NCBI GenBank assembly: GCA_022749755.1
Contig: CM040448.1
Span: 11,964,481 to 12,028,480, forward strand
Source of the DNA: Azadirachta indica
Taxonomy: Eukaryota > Streptophyta > Magnoliopsida > Sapindales > Meliaceae
Reading direction: 5' to 3'
DNA: 64,000 bases
This document shows positions 35,672 through 50,376 of the stretch, one piece after another (the first letter of the stretch is position 1; each line of letters begins with the position of its first letter). Position numbers and translations under genes: made by a program. Under the pieces are notes generated by a model that was not told the DNA's origin, ran no database searches, and saw only the letters and a program-made list of their open reading frames with translations.

Positions 35672-37579
35672 TTACACCTCAACTTCCGTTGGTTCAGGTT
35701 TTACTGGTTTTTTTCAGCACAGTCAAAATGCGCGCGCCAGTATGCATAGTTAAAAGAAATAACGATAATATATATATATATATATGCATATAAAATAAAA
35801 GATTAAAGCAGTATACATATATATATATATATATAAAAAGATTAAAGCAGTAGCTGGGCTTAAAGCAGGCCACGTTCTAATCTTCTTGTTTTTTTAAGTC
35901 GGTCAATCACTGAACTCTCGTATTATTTTTTTTTTAATGGAAAAAGGGCACAAAAATCTCTGAGATTTGGTTAATGAAAACATAAATTTTAATAATTTTA
36001 AAAATATTTATAAAAATTTCAATTTATTTTAAAAAAATAATTATGCTCTTATTAAAAATAATTATTTACAAATATTATTATTAAATCTTTAAAATTTGAG
36101 AAAATATAATATATTTATAAATAATGCATTAATAATATAACATTTATTAATGTATTATAAACTTAAATATTTTATAAATATTAAGTTTTATTTTTTTTAT
36201 TATATTTTATATAATTTAACTATACATAAATATAAATTATAATATAGTTATAAGTGTTGTATTATAGTATATTTTATTTACAATTAACATTTATTTATGA
36301 TTTATTTTATTTACTTTCTAATACTTAACTAATATTGAATTGTTAATATACTGTAAAATAAATAAATTTATGTTTTAGTTCTAATATGTTAACAAATATT
36401 GTTTATAGTATTTATAAAATATATAAATTTATAATATGTTAACAATTATTATATAGTTAATATAATATAAAACAATATTATGATTTTTTTGTTAATATAT
36501 TTTTAATATATATTAATATTTCGTCACATTTTAATGATTTAATAATAATTTTTGTTAAATAATTATTACTAGTAAGGGATTAATTATATTTTAAAAATAA
36601 ATTAAAATTTTCATAAATATTTTTCAAACTACTGATACTCATAAGTTCATTAAACCAAATTTTAAAAACCTTCAGTGTCCTTTTCCCTTTTTCTATTGTC
36701 ACTGTTATATAAAAAAATAGGTAAAAGTAATATGTTATATCAATTTTATTTTAATTATGTGATTTTATTCAATTTTCTTTTAATAACACCATCGTAATGT
36801 CGTGAAAATTTTGAAATGCCTAAAAATTATTAAGAGTAATAGTGTTTGACTAATAATTAGTAGTGACTTCAATCTTATTCATATTAATCATTTTGTGCTT
36901 AAGACACTTTAACATCTACATCCAACTTCTTAACTTATTAATATCGAATTACCAGGTTCAAATTGTAAGTTGTGGAACTTATTAAACAATAACCATTTGA
37001 AATCACGAGCAGCTGTAAATTTCAATTAGACAAAAAATTTGATTGCAGCAGCATCCCCAAGATCCCGGAGTCTATTAGCATCGCAAGTAATGCTTGCCAA
37101 AATCCGTCCACAATTCAATTTCGTCCTTGACTTACGAAGTAACATAAAATGGTTTCCAGTCACACAGTGGTACATATGAAAGTCAATTGATGATAGTCAT
37201 GATTTTTATATATAGCAAGCCATATATGTATAATACTGTTGATAGTACTGCATGCAGTCCCTTACCATCCGGAGATAAAATGACGGTGAAAGTAATGTGC
37301 CCCAGCAGAAATATAGCTTAAAAATTCAAAGATCTATTGCAAAGTTGTTTAAATCAAGATACAAAAAACTCAAAAAGAAACAAACATTCAGCAACATAAT
37401 CCAAGTCCTCCATCATTCTTGCTCCACTCTGACAAAATATTTTTAAATGCTCTAAATAAAAGTCTTTTATCTGAACTTACACTAAACCACCATCTTCCTC
37501 CCTCGTTTGGGTATTGCTACCAATATTGGTTTATCCCTACCAATACTGGAGTTATCCCAAACTCTGCCTAGCTACTTGC
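35672..37579. other. Very A/T-rich intergenic DNA
   Basis: Two (TA)n tracts at about 35769-35784 and 35816-35835 separated by a copied AAAAGATTAAAGCAGTA-like block, then about 1 kb of nearly pure A/T. The RPS13 3' UTR lies just left of 37580. No gene. Confidence 0.6.
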
Positions 37580-39949
<2,370 letters not shown>

Positions 39950-40017
39950 AATGACGGCGGTCGAGAAGTAGGATCTCTGTGTTCAGGTTTCTATCTACCT
40001 TCCTAAGCAGCCGCAGC

Positions 40018-40064
40018 AAACCCTAACTTCTTGTATCAGACGAAATATTTAGGGTTTATATATT
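40018..40064 (-). promoter_or_regulatory. RPS13 promoter: two teloboxes and TATA box
   Basis: AAACCCTAA at 40018-40026 (plus reading) and TAGGGTTTA at 40050-40058 are teloboxes in opposite orientation. TATATAAA read on the minus strand at about 40056-40063 could be the TATA box. Together they match a ribosomal protein gene promoter roughly 70-115 bp upstream of the ATG. Confidence 0.65.
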
Positions 40065-43000
40065 GTTCGAGGGCTCCAGGTTGCGAAAACCACCCACATC
40101 CGGTTCGGATCCGAAAAAGCTCGGATATTCATGGGTCGTTGTGATTTTAAAAACCCGCATGTGTTGGCTTACCGGTGCGGGTTAAGGGGAAACGCATATC
40201 TACTCGACCCGCAAACCTGAAATTTTATTTTTTTTAATTAAAAGAATAAACAAATGGAAATAATTTCGTTTCCGATAACTATGAATAATATAAATCAAAA
40301 TTAAATATATTATGATTATAATTGTAAAAAAATCCGTAATTAATGAGTGAAGAATGTGAGTAAAAATTTACTTTGTAAAGAGAATGATCTATATTTCTAT
40401 TTTTAACAAAAATAAAGAAATTTCAAAAATAAAATATAAATAAATGTAAATACGAAATTTTAAAAAAATCATGAATGTTAAATAGATAGGAATATCTTCC
40501 GTATTATAAAGAATTTAATTATAAAAACTAGTTACAATATTTAAAATCTTAGCATATTGTATTAATAAATGAAATATTATATTTGATGTCACCATCTATT
40601 TTTTAATGTCTTTTAAAAATTAAATTGTGGCAAGATTAAATTTCCTTTTAGAGAATAAATGAAATGTAAATGTTTTTTTTCATCTATTATATTCGATGTC
40701 GTTCAAATTTTTGAGAGCAAATTTGTCTTGTTTAATACTGCAAAATATTATAACAATCATTTCAAAGTTCTTTCAACTACATACTTAAAAAAAAAAAAGT
40801 TCTTTCAACTATATAATAATGGGATAACAATTTCATCTCTAAGTTTTAATAAAATAACAAATTAGGACACAATTTGATCATTTTTAACATTTTCATTCCT
40901 ACTATTATAACAATGAAAAAAATCTATTGCAATTACATATTTATCTCTAATGACTAATGATGCAACCAGGACAAAGAAGAAGTTGCAATAGTTTAAGATG
41001 CAACCATAAGCCACCTACCCCTAAACCAAGCAATCTAATATAAGCAATTTCGTAGCAAATTAACCCAAGCAATTTCATCCCCACCCACCCATAATCCAGT
41101 AAAACTAACAACAATTTCAGTAGCCACAAAATTCCAAATACCATAAACGAAACCTAGCAGCACATTCAAGTAATTGCTAGAAATTTAAAACCATAAATAG
41201 ATTCATACAATACAAACTACTAAAACCCATATAATTTCACCATCAAAACCTATCAAAATCGTCAATTCCTGAGTTTAAATCTTGAACTTCATATTTTATT
41301 TTTTGGTTAAAATCCAATATCTTTTCTATCTTTAATATTTTTGTCAAAATCGAAACTAACCTTGATGAGAAACAAGAAACCCAAATCTTGAGTTTTATAC
41401 TTTGACATTTTGTTAATGATTTTTTTGAAAGAAGTAAAAAAAAAAAAAAAAAAAGAAAGTGTGAGTAGAGAGAAACAAGGAAGAAGAAGATAGATTGAAG
41501 AAAGAAGATTAATCTTAGGGTTGAATTTCTATTTTTACCTCTAAATTTTAACTCCGTGATAATAGTAGGGACGATAATGTTAAATTTTATCAAAATATAT
41601 TTTAATTTATTATTTTATCAAAGTTTAAAAACTAAAATATTGTTACCCCCTGTAACAATTGTTAGATCTCATAATTACTTATAAAATTTCTTACAAAAGT
41701 TTATTTGATAATGAGTTTAATAAATAATTTGAAGAAAAATAATAATTACTTACATACTATTCTAAATTTTAGTTTAATACTTATAAAAAATATAAATTTC
41801 TTTGTCACAAAATTTTAGTTTAGTTATCATATATTATTAACTTTCATTGCACATAAAGTGTGTGGTATATCCTTTTCATGTAAATCTTATTTTTTATATC
41901 TTAAATCATGTTGTATGATAAAAAATTATATTTAAATTTTTGCATGTATATATAATCTTTCATTCTTGTCACTTATATATAATCTTTTGTTTTTGTCACT
42001 TTTTTAATATTCATTATTGCAATCCATGATTTCATCGTCTCAAAAAGAAAATTTTGAATAATTTTCTCTTAATTTTAAATAAAACTTATAAAATAATTTA
42101 AGATATTAAAAGAAACTAATTAAAAATTTTTTTCCTAATTAAAAAGTTTTTACCACTAAATTAATTTTTAGAACTTACATCTATGTATCTATAAGCCTAA
42201 TTATATGTGCAAGATCAAAACATCACATTGATAACTCAATAAATTCTTTTCGTCATATTAACTCAAACAAATTCCTTTTGTTGTATATGTTTATGGCCCA
42301 TTTTCATTATTTAAAAGAGAACAGCTATTCCATCCTCAATTTTGTTTCCCAAGGCCCACTTCAAATGGTGCAATTGGTAAATTTTCACGATTGATGATAT
42401 ACAAACTAAATCGATTTCATTTTAATCGATTTTAACCTTTTTCTATATGATTTTAACTCTTTTGTTTTTAATTTTTAGAGAAATAATTTTTACCAGTTAA
42501 CAATATATATAATAAATCATTTGCAGTAAATTAACAAATATTTATTTTAATAAATTATTAAATAGAAAATAAATAATTGATACAATTAATGAATTAGGTT
42601 ATATTACTTGTATTTATATAAATTTTTATACGAAACATTATAATATAATTAACGTTGTAATATTATATTTTTATGAGAGTTTAAAAAAATACGATAACCA
42701 TATATAATAACAATGTAATTATATCAATTTACAACTTAGATTATGGTTAGTATTATCCGTTTTAAAATTATTTAAAAATTATATAAAATTGACATGTAAT
42801 GTTAATTAAAGTTATAAACTTCTCTACATTATTTTTATTTTTTTTATGGGAATAAGAAACATCACTTACGAAACAGTAAACTCTTTTCTTTTACTGTTAT
42901 TCGAATTCAAGATAATTTGAAAGTATCAAATATATTTAAAATAATTTAAAAACATCAAACGTTTCTAAGATAATTTATGCCTCAGACCAGTTGAGCAAAT

Positions 43001-43852
43001 CTCCCGCATTATTATAGTAAAATATGTTGCGTCTAAAATTTTATAACATGAATGGAGGAACACTCTGATTAACAATGTTGACAATTGCGCTTAATTAAAT
43101 TATGCTTTGGTCTATCTTTGAATAATTTTTTAAATACGACACAAATATATATATATATATATATATATAAATCAAGCTTTTGAATCAAAAGTTTTGAAAT
43201 TGCTCCAAAGGCTTTATTAGTTATTCGTCAAACCGACCTTCACATGCATATAGTGTTTTATAGCTAGTTGAAAAAAAAAGTCCATATTATGCGATATAAA
43301 ACATTAAACACGTTCGAAAGCTTGCAATATAAGTGAAAGCTATAGGTGAAAAACAATTAATAAGGTAGGTGAATTGGATTGGTGACATCTCATCAAAATC
43401 AGAAGATGTGTGCGATTGTTAGTCATAAAAGAGAGATCTCCATGTACTTAGAAAATCTGAAAAGTAATCAAAGTATATTAGTCTCATTCAACGTGGAAAC
43501 AGTGAAAAAGTTGCCGATGAAAAGCAAAAGAAAAGTAAGGGAATATGACAAGAAATATGCTATTATAATATTGCTGAATGAAAGGCCCCTTGGTTATAAT
43601 TCTGCCACCTTAAATATATATGGAAGAGAGCATCTGCTCTCTACTGCTTTAATTTATTTCTGCATCTCACCGCAAAAACTGGTCTACTACTCTAAAGCAA
43701 GCATGGGACAGAGAAAGCAAGAGAATCTCATATTGATTTTTCGACCATTTGGATATTGGAAAGGATAAAGAAGAGATCTAGAATTGGAAATAGACCCAAA
43801 AGACAGACCCTATATATATGTGCAAAGAAAGCAGCTTCTCAGGATATCTTTG
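40065..43852. other. A/T-rich intergenic DNA between RPS13 and MIR399
   Basis: No gene recognised. Contains a poly(A) tract near 41436-41453 (a long minus-strand frame over it is low complexity), a (TA)n tract at about 43147-43168, and the distal MIR399 promoter at the right end. Confidence 0.6.
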
Positions 43853-43860
43853 GCATATGC
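43853..43860. promoter_or_regulatory. P1BS element (PHR1 binding site)
   Basis: GCATATGC fits the GNATATNC consensus exactly. It lies 61 bp upstream of a TATA box and about 180 bp upstream of the miR399 star strand. PHR1-type MYB factors bind this element to switch on phosphate-starvation genes, MIR399 being a classic target. Confidence 0.8.
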
Positions 43861-43920
43861 CAATCTTCAATGGTTTATTCTCTTCCTGCTGCACAGCCCT
43901 AGCTGACTCGCTGCAGTGCT

Positions 43921-43927
43921 TATAAAG
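43921..43927 (+). promoter_or_regulatory. TATA box of MIR399
   Basis: TATAAAG at a fitting place between the P1BS site and the hairpin. The primary transcript would start near 43950. Confidence 0.65.
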
Positions 43928-44011
43928 CTTGTTGGAGCAGCCAACGGTAAGACTCAGAAGCAAGCAGTTCAAGGCATGAAGCATAATCCGCAGAAACTTG
44001 TTGCTACATGC

Positions 44012-44160
44012 GGTAAGCAAAGCAGTCGTAGGGCATCTCTTACTTGGCAGGCAATGGTGATTTATTGTTGGTGCAATTCACTGCAATTCACCAGCATTCA
44101 ATATATATACTTCCCATGGATTTGCCAAAGGAGAGTTGCCCTGTGACTGCTTTTGGCTTA
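44012..44160 (+). ncRNA. MIR399: MIR399 precursor hairpin
   Basis: The mature strand lies on the 3' arm at 44123-44143, begins TGCCAAAGGAGAGTTGCC and, from memory, is identical to Arabidopsis miR399b/c. The star strand, 44031-44051, begins GGGCATCTCTTACTTGGC and pairs with the mature strand with only a few mismatches and the expected 2-nt 3' overhangs. Pairing continues below the duplex (AAGCAGTC at 44020-44027 with GACTGCTT at 44145-44152). The terminal loop region is about 70 nt. miR399 is induced by phosphate starvation, moves to roots and cuts mRNA of the E2-like enzyme PHO2, raising phosphate uptake and transport. The promoter elements upstream support a functional gene. Confidence 0.95.
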
Positions 44161-46466
44161 ATTTAATCTAATATATATGCGTAACATTTACGGCATGATG
44201 ACATCCAAGTGTTTATGAATATAAATGATCTGATGGGAAGAGCATATAATTGATAGAGTCTTATCGTCAAAGATAATGCTTCAGGTACTTTGACTACTCT
44301 ATACCGTCTTTGATTTTTATTTAATGAATTGTCCGATACACACACTTATGCGATAAGGTTGTGAGCAGTAACAATTAAACGGTAAAATCTGCAAGGGGCC
44401 GAATCCGGAAAAGTTGCAGTTTCGTGCCATCTTATACCTAAATATAACATCTGTAACATTTTCCATATAAATGATGGTTGGTGCGCACAGGTTAACGTTG
44501 GCAAAATCAAAGATTTTGCCGATGGAAATCCAGCTAGACTCCAGCATGTTGATATTGCGTGTGGCACGGGTGATAAGACATTCATTAATTATATGTTCAT
44601 CATCTTTTGATCATCTTCTTCTACAGTACTACTGCTTTTGAATGCATATACACAGTTGCTGATGGTAATTTATCGGTATCAGTTTTAGCCAGGAACTGTA
44701 CGATTCATCGCCAATATCGCAATTTCTGATATTGTCGCAGCAGAGAAAATTATATATGGATGATGATGACATATAACGTTATGTAAGCTGTAAACAAGAC
44801 TGCTTGTATTTCATGTATCCTTTTAGTTTCTAATTGAGATAGGAGAGCAGGAGAGGCACATGCTCATGCGTGGAAATGAAGCACTACAACAAGAAGAAGA
44901 CAAGAAGCTTTTCAGACTGACTGCCTGCCCGCCTGAAGATTTTGATACTTAATTTCTCCCTCTGTCCGAATGCAGGACTTGTTAATGGATCCCATGGCTT
45001 TAAACCAAAGCAAAATAAGCCTATTCAAAACTTTAATAACCCATCTCAGTTCAACGTGAGTTCTGTAGTGAAGCTGCTGGGCCAAACAAATATAACATAA
45101 AAGCAATCATGCTACTAACATAACACCACTTAATTGTCCTTATAAAACCTCTCTTATTTATTGGAACTACTTTACCATTCACTTTTCAAAAAATTATAAT
45201 TTCTTTTTAACAAAGTCTTAATTTAGTCATAAATTATTGATTGTCATCTCATAAAGTATCTATTATATTTTTTTCCTTTTGTCGCTCTCTTTTTCATTTT
45301 GATATTAAAAGTATTATTAAATTACATCAATTTCCTTTTCCCTTTTCCTATACTGTTGCTTTACACCCTTCTCTTTTAGTTGTTGGTAGAATATGATTCT
45401 TTTTTTTTTTTTTAAATTCTCAAATATTTGTACTGATCAGGATGCAGATTTTTCTGGTGTGATAAAACATAAGATTTGGAAAGATGTGGAGGGTAAAATA
45501 AAATTCGTATTGATCAGCATATACTGTGACAGCCATTAGAAACTTTATATTATTATAGAATCCAAGTTCATTTGAAATCAAAATAATATTAATTTTAAAA
45601 TAGGCATTAGAAAATATTATATACAGTAGAGGATCCAAATTCAATTAGGATGAAATAGATAGCATGACATTGATATTGTAAAACAGATTTACTAACTATA
45701 AATATAAGTAGATGGGTGGTTGGTAAAATTAACTTTTGAGTTGTATTAAAAAATTAAATTGTTATGTTATACTCTTAAAATTACCTACAAAAATGAATAC
45801 AAATGTTGTATTGACTTGGGGAAACTAACTATTCTTATTATCCGAAGGAGAATTGAACGTTATTAATTAACCCATCTCGGGGACTACTTCAGATTGCTGG
45901 AATTTCATTTCATAGCTTTTAGCAAATACTGCAGCAGCAAGCTTTAGCTTTTCTTACACGTTGAAAATAGCAAGCACCTATAATCGTGTAAGGAGGGAGA
46001 GGAGAATTAAGCCTTTAACTGGTCCATAAAACGGGGGCAAGCGGTAGAACTTAACAACCCGGACAAAAGCAAAGCTCAGCGCAGCACGATGCACATGGCT
46101 GCTAATGAAAATTAATGACTAGCTCCAGTCAGTAGGCTACGGCGTTGAACTTAGGACATTGTCTGAATAAAACGCTCAACGGTAGTTCTTTTGTTTTTAA
46201 CAGCTGAAAACACATATATACTTGGAAAACTTTTTGTGTTCTTGCAACTTTTTGTACATGGTAGCAGCAGGATTTTTCTACAGAAACTTGTTAAGAAAGG
46301 CATTCTCACGCAAGAGTAAACTTAATTGATAATCACGACGATTGCTAAATTATGATTAGATTAGCAAGCAGGAATTGTTACAGCTTAACGTTCAAGTTCT
46401 TCCTAGATACTGTACAGAGTTATTACATCAACTCTATTAACCCCCGATCTCACAAAGAAACTGGGT
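44161..46466. other. Intergenic DNA between MIR399 and EMS1
   Basis: Contains the MIR399 3' end and the EMS1 3' UTR (probably within the last 200-400 bp). No other gene, and no second miR399-type hairpin, was found. Confidence 0.6.
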
Positions 46467-49400
46467 TCAGTCATCTTTGATCCCTTTGAGGAACTTTAAT
46501 ACATGAAGCATGGTGGGCCTGGTAGCAGGATTATCTGAGAGGCATACAGCAGCAATCTGCAGCATTTGAAGCATCATTGGTTTTGAATCTACATTCAGAA
46601 CTGTGGGATCAAGAACATCAGCAGCCCGTCCCTTCCTGATCTTCTGAAACACCCATCCCACCAAGTTCCCCCCTTCTATCTCCTTGAACTCGGGCCCAGT
46701 TGGCTCTTTCCCAGTTACCAATTCAAGCAGGATTACACCAAAGCTGTAAACATCTCCCCTTGTGGTAGACCTCCCACTCTGCCCATACTCTGGTGGAATG
46801 TAACCAAATGTTCCGGCAATATCAGTGCTGACATGGGTTTCACAGGCGCTGATCAGTCGTGCAAGCCCAAAGTCTGCAACTTTTGCCTCAAAGTCTTCAT
46901 TAAGCAAGATGTTGCTGGCTTTAATATCCCTGTGGATGATGTGGGGTATGAATCCATGGTGGAGAAAAGCTAGCCCGCGAGCAGCACCACATGCAATTTT
47001 GAAGCGTTTATTCCAATCAAGGACTTCAGAAGCTCCAGTGCTATTTCTTAGCCAAAGATCTAAGCTTCCATTTACCATGTACTCATAAACAAGGAGCTTT
47101 TCCTCACCATATGAGCAGTAACCGAGCAATGGCACAAGATTCTGGTGCTTCACCTTACCCAAGGTTTCCATTTCAGCAGTAAATTCTCGGTGACCCTGTG
47201 TTTTAGCCTGGCTTAACTTCTTAACTGCAACTGTTTTCCCATCAGGCAAAGTGGCTTTGTATACAGTTCCAAAGCCACCATCTCCAATTATGTTTGTCTT
47301 GCAGAAGTTGTTGGTGGCTTCAAGAATATCAACCAAGGTCAATTTCAGGAGTGGTTGCTCAAACATAGCTATATTGATGCTTAAAGGCTCCTTGGATCGG
47401 CTGCTGCTCAAAAAATAGAGATTTTGATCTATGAAACTGTTTAACTTGCTTTCATCAGTTTCCTTGGGATCATTTCGCCTGCTGCTTCTTATAATCCATT
47501 TGCGGACAGCAAAGATAATAGTTAAAACAATAAACATGCTACCAACCACAATTCCAGCAAGTCCCCAAGCATTTAACAAAGCCGATTTATCAAATGTTTT
47601 GACCCGGCAATCTAAACCAATTATTTTCCCACAGAGATCCTTGTTCCCAGCAAGTGAAATTTTTGACAGGTTTTGGCAAATACCACCTCTCGGTACCAGC
47701 CCTTCCAATCTATTTTCTGCCAAATTCAGGTACAAGAGATTGACCAAACTGCACATTTTCTCAGGAATCTGTCCAGACAGCATATTCCTTGAAACATCAA
47801 GATATTCTAGTTGCATAAGATTACCAAGGTCTGCAGGAATCTCTCCTGTAAACTTATTTTCATGAAGATCCAAATTCGTCAAGTATGAAAGGTTCCCCAA
47901 AGATCGTGACAAACTCCCATCAAAGAAATTATTGCTCAAGTTCATAGTTTCAATCCTCCAAGCCATTGAATTTGAGAAGAGCTCGTCAAGTGAACCAGAA
48001 AATCTATTATGCTGAACATAAAGGCCCACGAGGTTCAGCATATGTGACAAAGACGAAGGAAGCTCATCATCAAGCTCATTATAGCTTAAATCCAAGTGCG
48101 TGAGCTCTTTCAAGTTCCCAAAACTAGTTGGAACTAAGCCAGATAATTTATTGCCAGTCAAATTCAACTTTACCAGACTAACCAAACGACCTAAGCTTCC
48201 AGGGATGGCGCCTGTAAGCTGGTTATTTCCCAAATACAAGCCTTGAAGTTTAAGAGAGTCACCAAATTCTGGAGGAATGGGACCTGTTAACAGATTTCCA
48301 GACAAATCCAAGGTTGTGAGATTTGTTAACCGAGAAAGTGATCCAGGAACCCTACCAGAGAGCATGTTGTTACTCAGTAAAAGATTTACCACCACCACAC
48401 AACTCCCCAGCTCTGCAGGTATTGAACCAGACAATCTATTGTTTGACAGATCAAATACTCCATGATGCTGAACAAAACTCAAATCAGGCATATTGGCCTG
48501 ACGAAAATAGGATGAAGGCTTTGAAGGAATTGCCCCAGATAAATTATTGTGAGAAAGAACCAAACATTGGAGCTGAGCCAAATCTGCGATCTTCTCAGGA
48601 ATTGGCCCATTGAGATTGTTGTTTCCCAGGTCCAGTGTGGTAAGCGAAATGCACCCTCCAAACTCATCCGGAATTGTCCCTTCAAACAAATTCGAATTCA
48701 GATTAAGAACAGAAAGAGCTGAGAGATTCCCAATCTCCTTTGGTATAAGCCCTTTCAGCAGATTGTTACTAAGAACAAGCCTCTCCAGTGCAACTGCTTT
48801 AACAATCTCCCCAGGAAGAAAACCCTCTAACTGATTATTTGCTGCAGAAAACTCCATTAAATTCACTGAATTCCACAGATTCACAGGTATAATACCGGTG
48901 AAATTGTTAGAATCCAGGTCGAGAACCATCAATGGAAGCTCTGAAAGATACTCAGGAATTGAACCATTAATATTGTTATTAACTAAAACCAACTGCGTAA
49001 GATTAGTGCACTTCACAAACACATCTTCAATTGTCCCTGAAAGGAAATTCCCATCAAGATCAATTTCCATGAGTGACCCTGAATTACACAATTCTCTTGG
49101 TATGGAACCAGAGAAAAAGTTGTTGCTCAAACTAATGTGCTTCAACGAAGAACAATTTCCAATTTCAGGTGGGATTGTGCCTAGGAACCGGTTACTTGAA
49201 AGTAAAAGGGAATCCATCTGGTTCCACTTGCCAATCCAGGAGGCAATGTTCCAGAAAGCTGATTTTTTTTTCAGCAGAAAATGCCAACATTGGTAGTTCT
49301 GCAAGCTCCTCAGGTAATGACCCAGATAATGAATTGAAAGAAAGCATCAAAGTCTTCAAATTCTTGCAGTTTCCTAGCTCAACTGGTATTGACCCATTAA

Positions 49401-50376
49401 GCTCAGTGTAAACAAGATTCAAAATACTCAAATGCCTCAACTCTCCTATAGCTTTGGGTATTGAACACTTCAATGGGTTATATGAAAGATCAAGTTTGCT
49501 TAAAAATTTCAACTTTGACAATTCTTCAGGCAAAGGTCCTGTTATTGAGCAAGAAGGTGAAAAAAAGTTCTCAAGAAGTGAAAGTTCACCAATTTCTGGT
49601 GGTAACTGGCCGGTAAATGGGTTTATACCAAGGTAAAGATCAGTGAGGTTTTTCAAGTTACCAATTTCTGGTGGAATATTACCAGACAAGGAATTGTTTG
49701 AGATGTCTAGAGAGCTTAACGATTGTAAATTTGCCAAAAGAGTTGCAGGAAGTGAACCTGAAAGAAGATTGTTACCGAGGTCCAAGAATTGCAGTTGCGT
49801 CAACTCGGCGAGTTGACTCGGTATGGCCCCAGTTAAACCGTTGCCGGATAAGTCGAGGGTCTTAAGTTGTTTCAAGTTGCCAAGCTCAGGTGGGATTTTT
49901 CCGGCGAAAAAGTTGGGACCGAGTTTCATGGTTTCGAGTTCAGTCAATTCACCGAGTTGACTGGGGATGGAACCCGACAACTGATTTTCACCAAGGGACA
50001 ACTGTTTCAAACGTTTCAGGTTCGATATTTCTGGAGAAAGTTGACCGTAAAAAAGGCTTGTGGAAAGGTCTAGAATTCTGAGGTCGGGAAGAAAAAACAG
50101 AGAAGGAGAGATCGGACCTTTAAGGAACCGAGTTGGGAGAGCGAGTGAGATTACTCGACCGAGTTCACAAGTAACGCCAACCCAGTGACAGTATGGAGTT
50201 GTTCTGTTCCATGAAGAAAGTAGTTGCGGGTTTTCAAGAGAGTTTTTGAAAGAGACGAGACTTTCTCTTTCTTGGTTTTTCTCATCAACCACTACCAATG
50301 ACTCAGACTCTGAAACAACAAACGTAATAAACACACAAAGCCAGATAAGCCATGAAAGCTTAAACGCCATTTTCAT
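46467..50376 (-). CDS. EMS1: EMS1/EXS-type leucine-rich repeat receptor kinase, frame broken at 49.24-49.27 kb
   Basis: Intronless coding block of about 1300 codons. Start MKMAFKLSW at ATG 50376 (a second ATG at 50370); frame extension upstream uses only TTG. Order: signal peptide, LRR N-cap with SSWNRTTPYCHWVGVTC, more than twenty plant-type LRRs, a membrane span (AGIVVGSMFIVLTIIFAV, about 47.52-47.57 kb), juxtamembrane MFEQPLLKLTL, then an RD kinase: P-loop GDGGFGTVYKA, VAVKK, HRDIKASN, DFGLA, GYIPPEYGQS; stop at 46469-46467. EMS1 with its ligand TPD1 specifies tapetum in anthers. Two small indels, in a 9-T run at 49263-49271 (plus strand) and near 49239-49243, leave the upstream frame ending at 49192 (394 residues) and put the rest in another frame. 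Both halves are otherwise clean, so this is either a very recent lesion or a sequence error. Confidence 0.92.

Noticed and set aside
49239..49271. An intron as the explanation of the EMS1 frame break
   Set aside because: The conserved LRR codons continue on both sides within 20-30 bp, leaving no room for an intron, and EMS1 genes are normally intronless.
46825..49296. Several plus-strand open frames of 60-144 codons across the EMS1 gene
   Set aside because: They are antisense shadows of the repetitive LRR coding sequence, with no independent motif.
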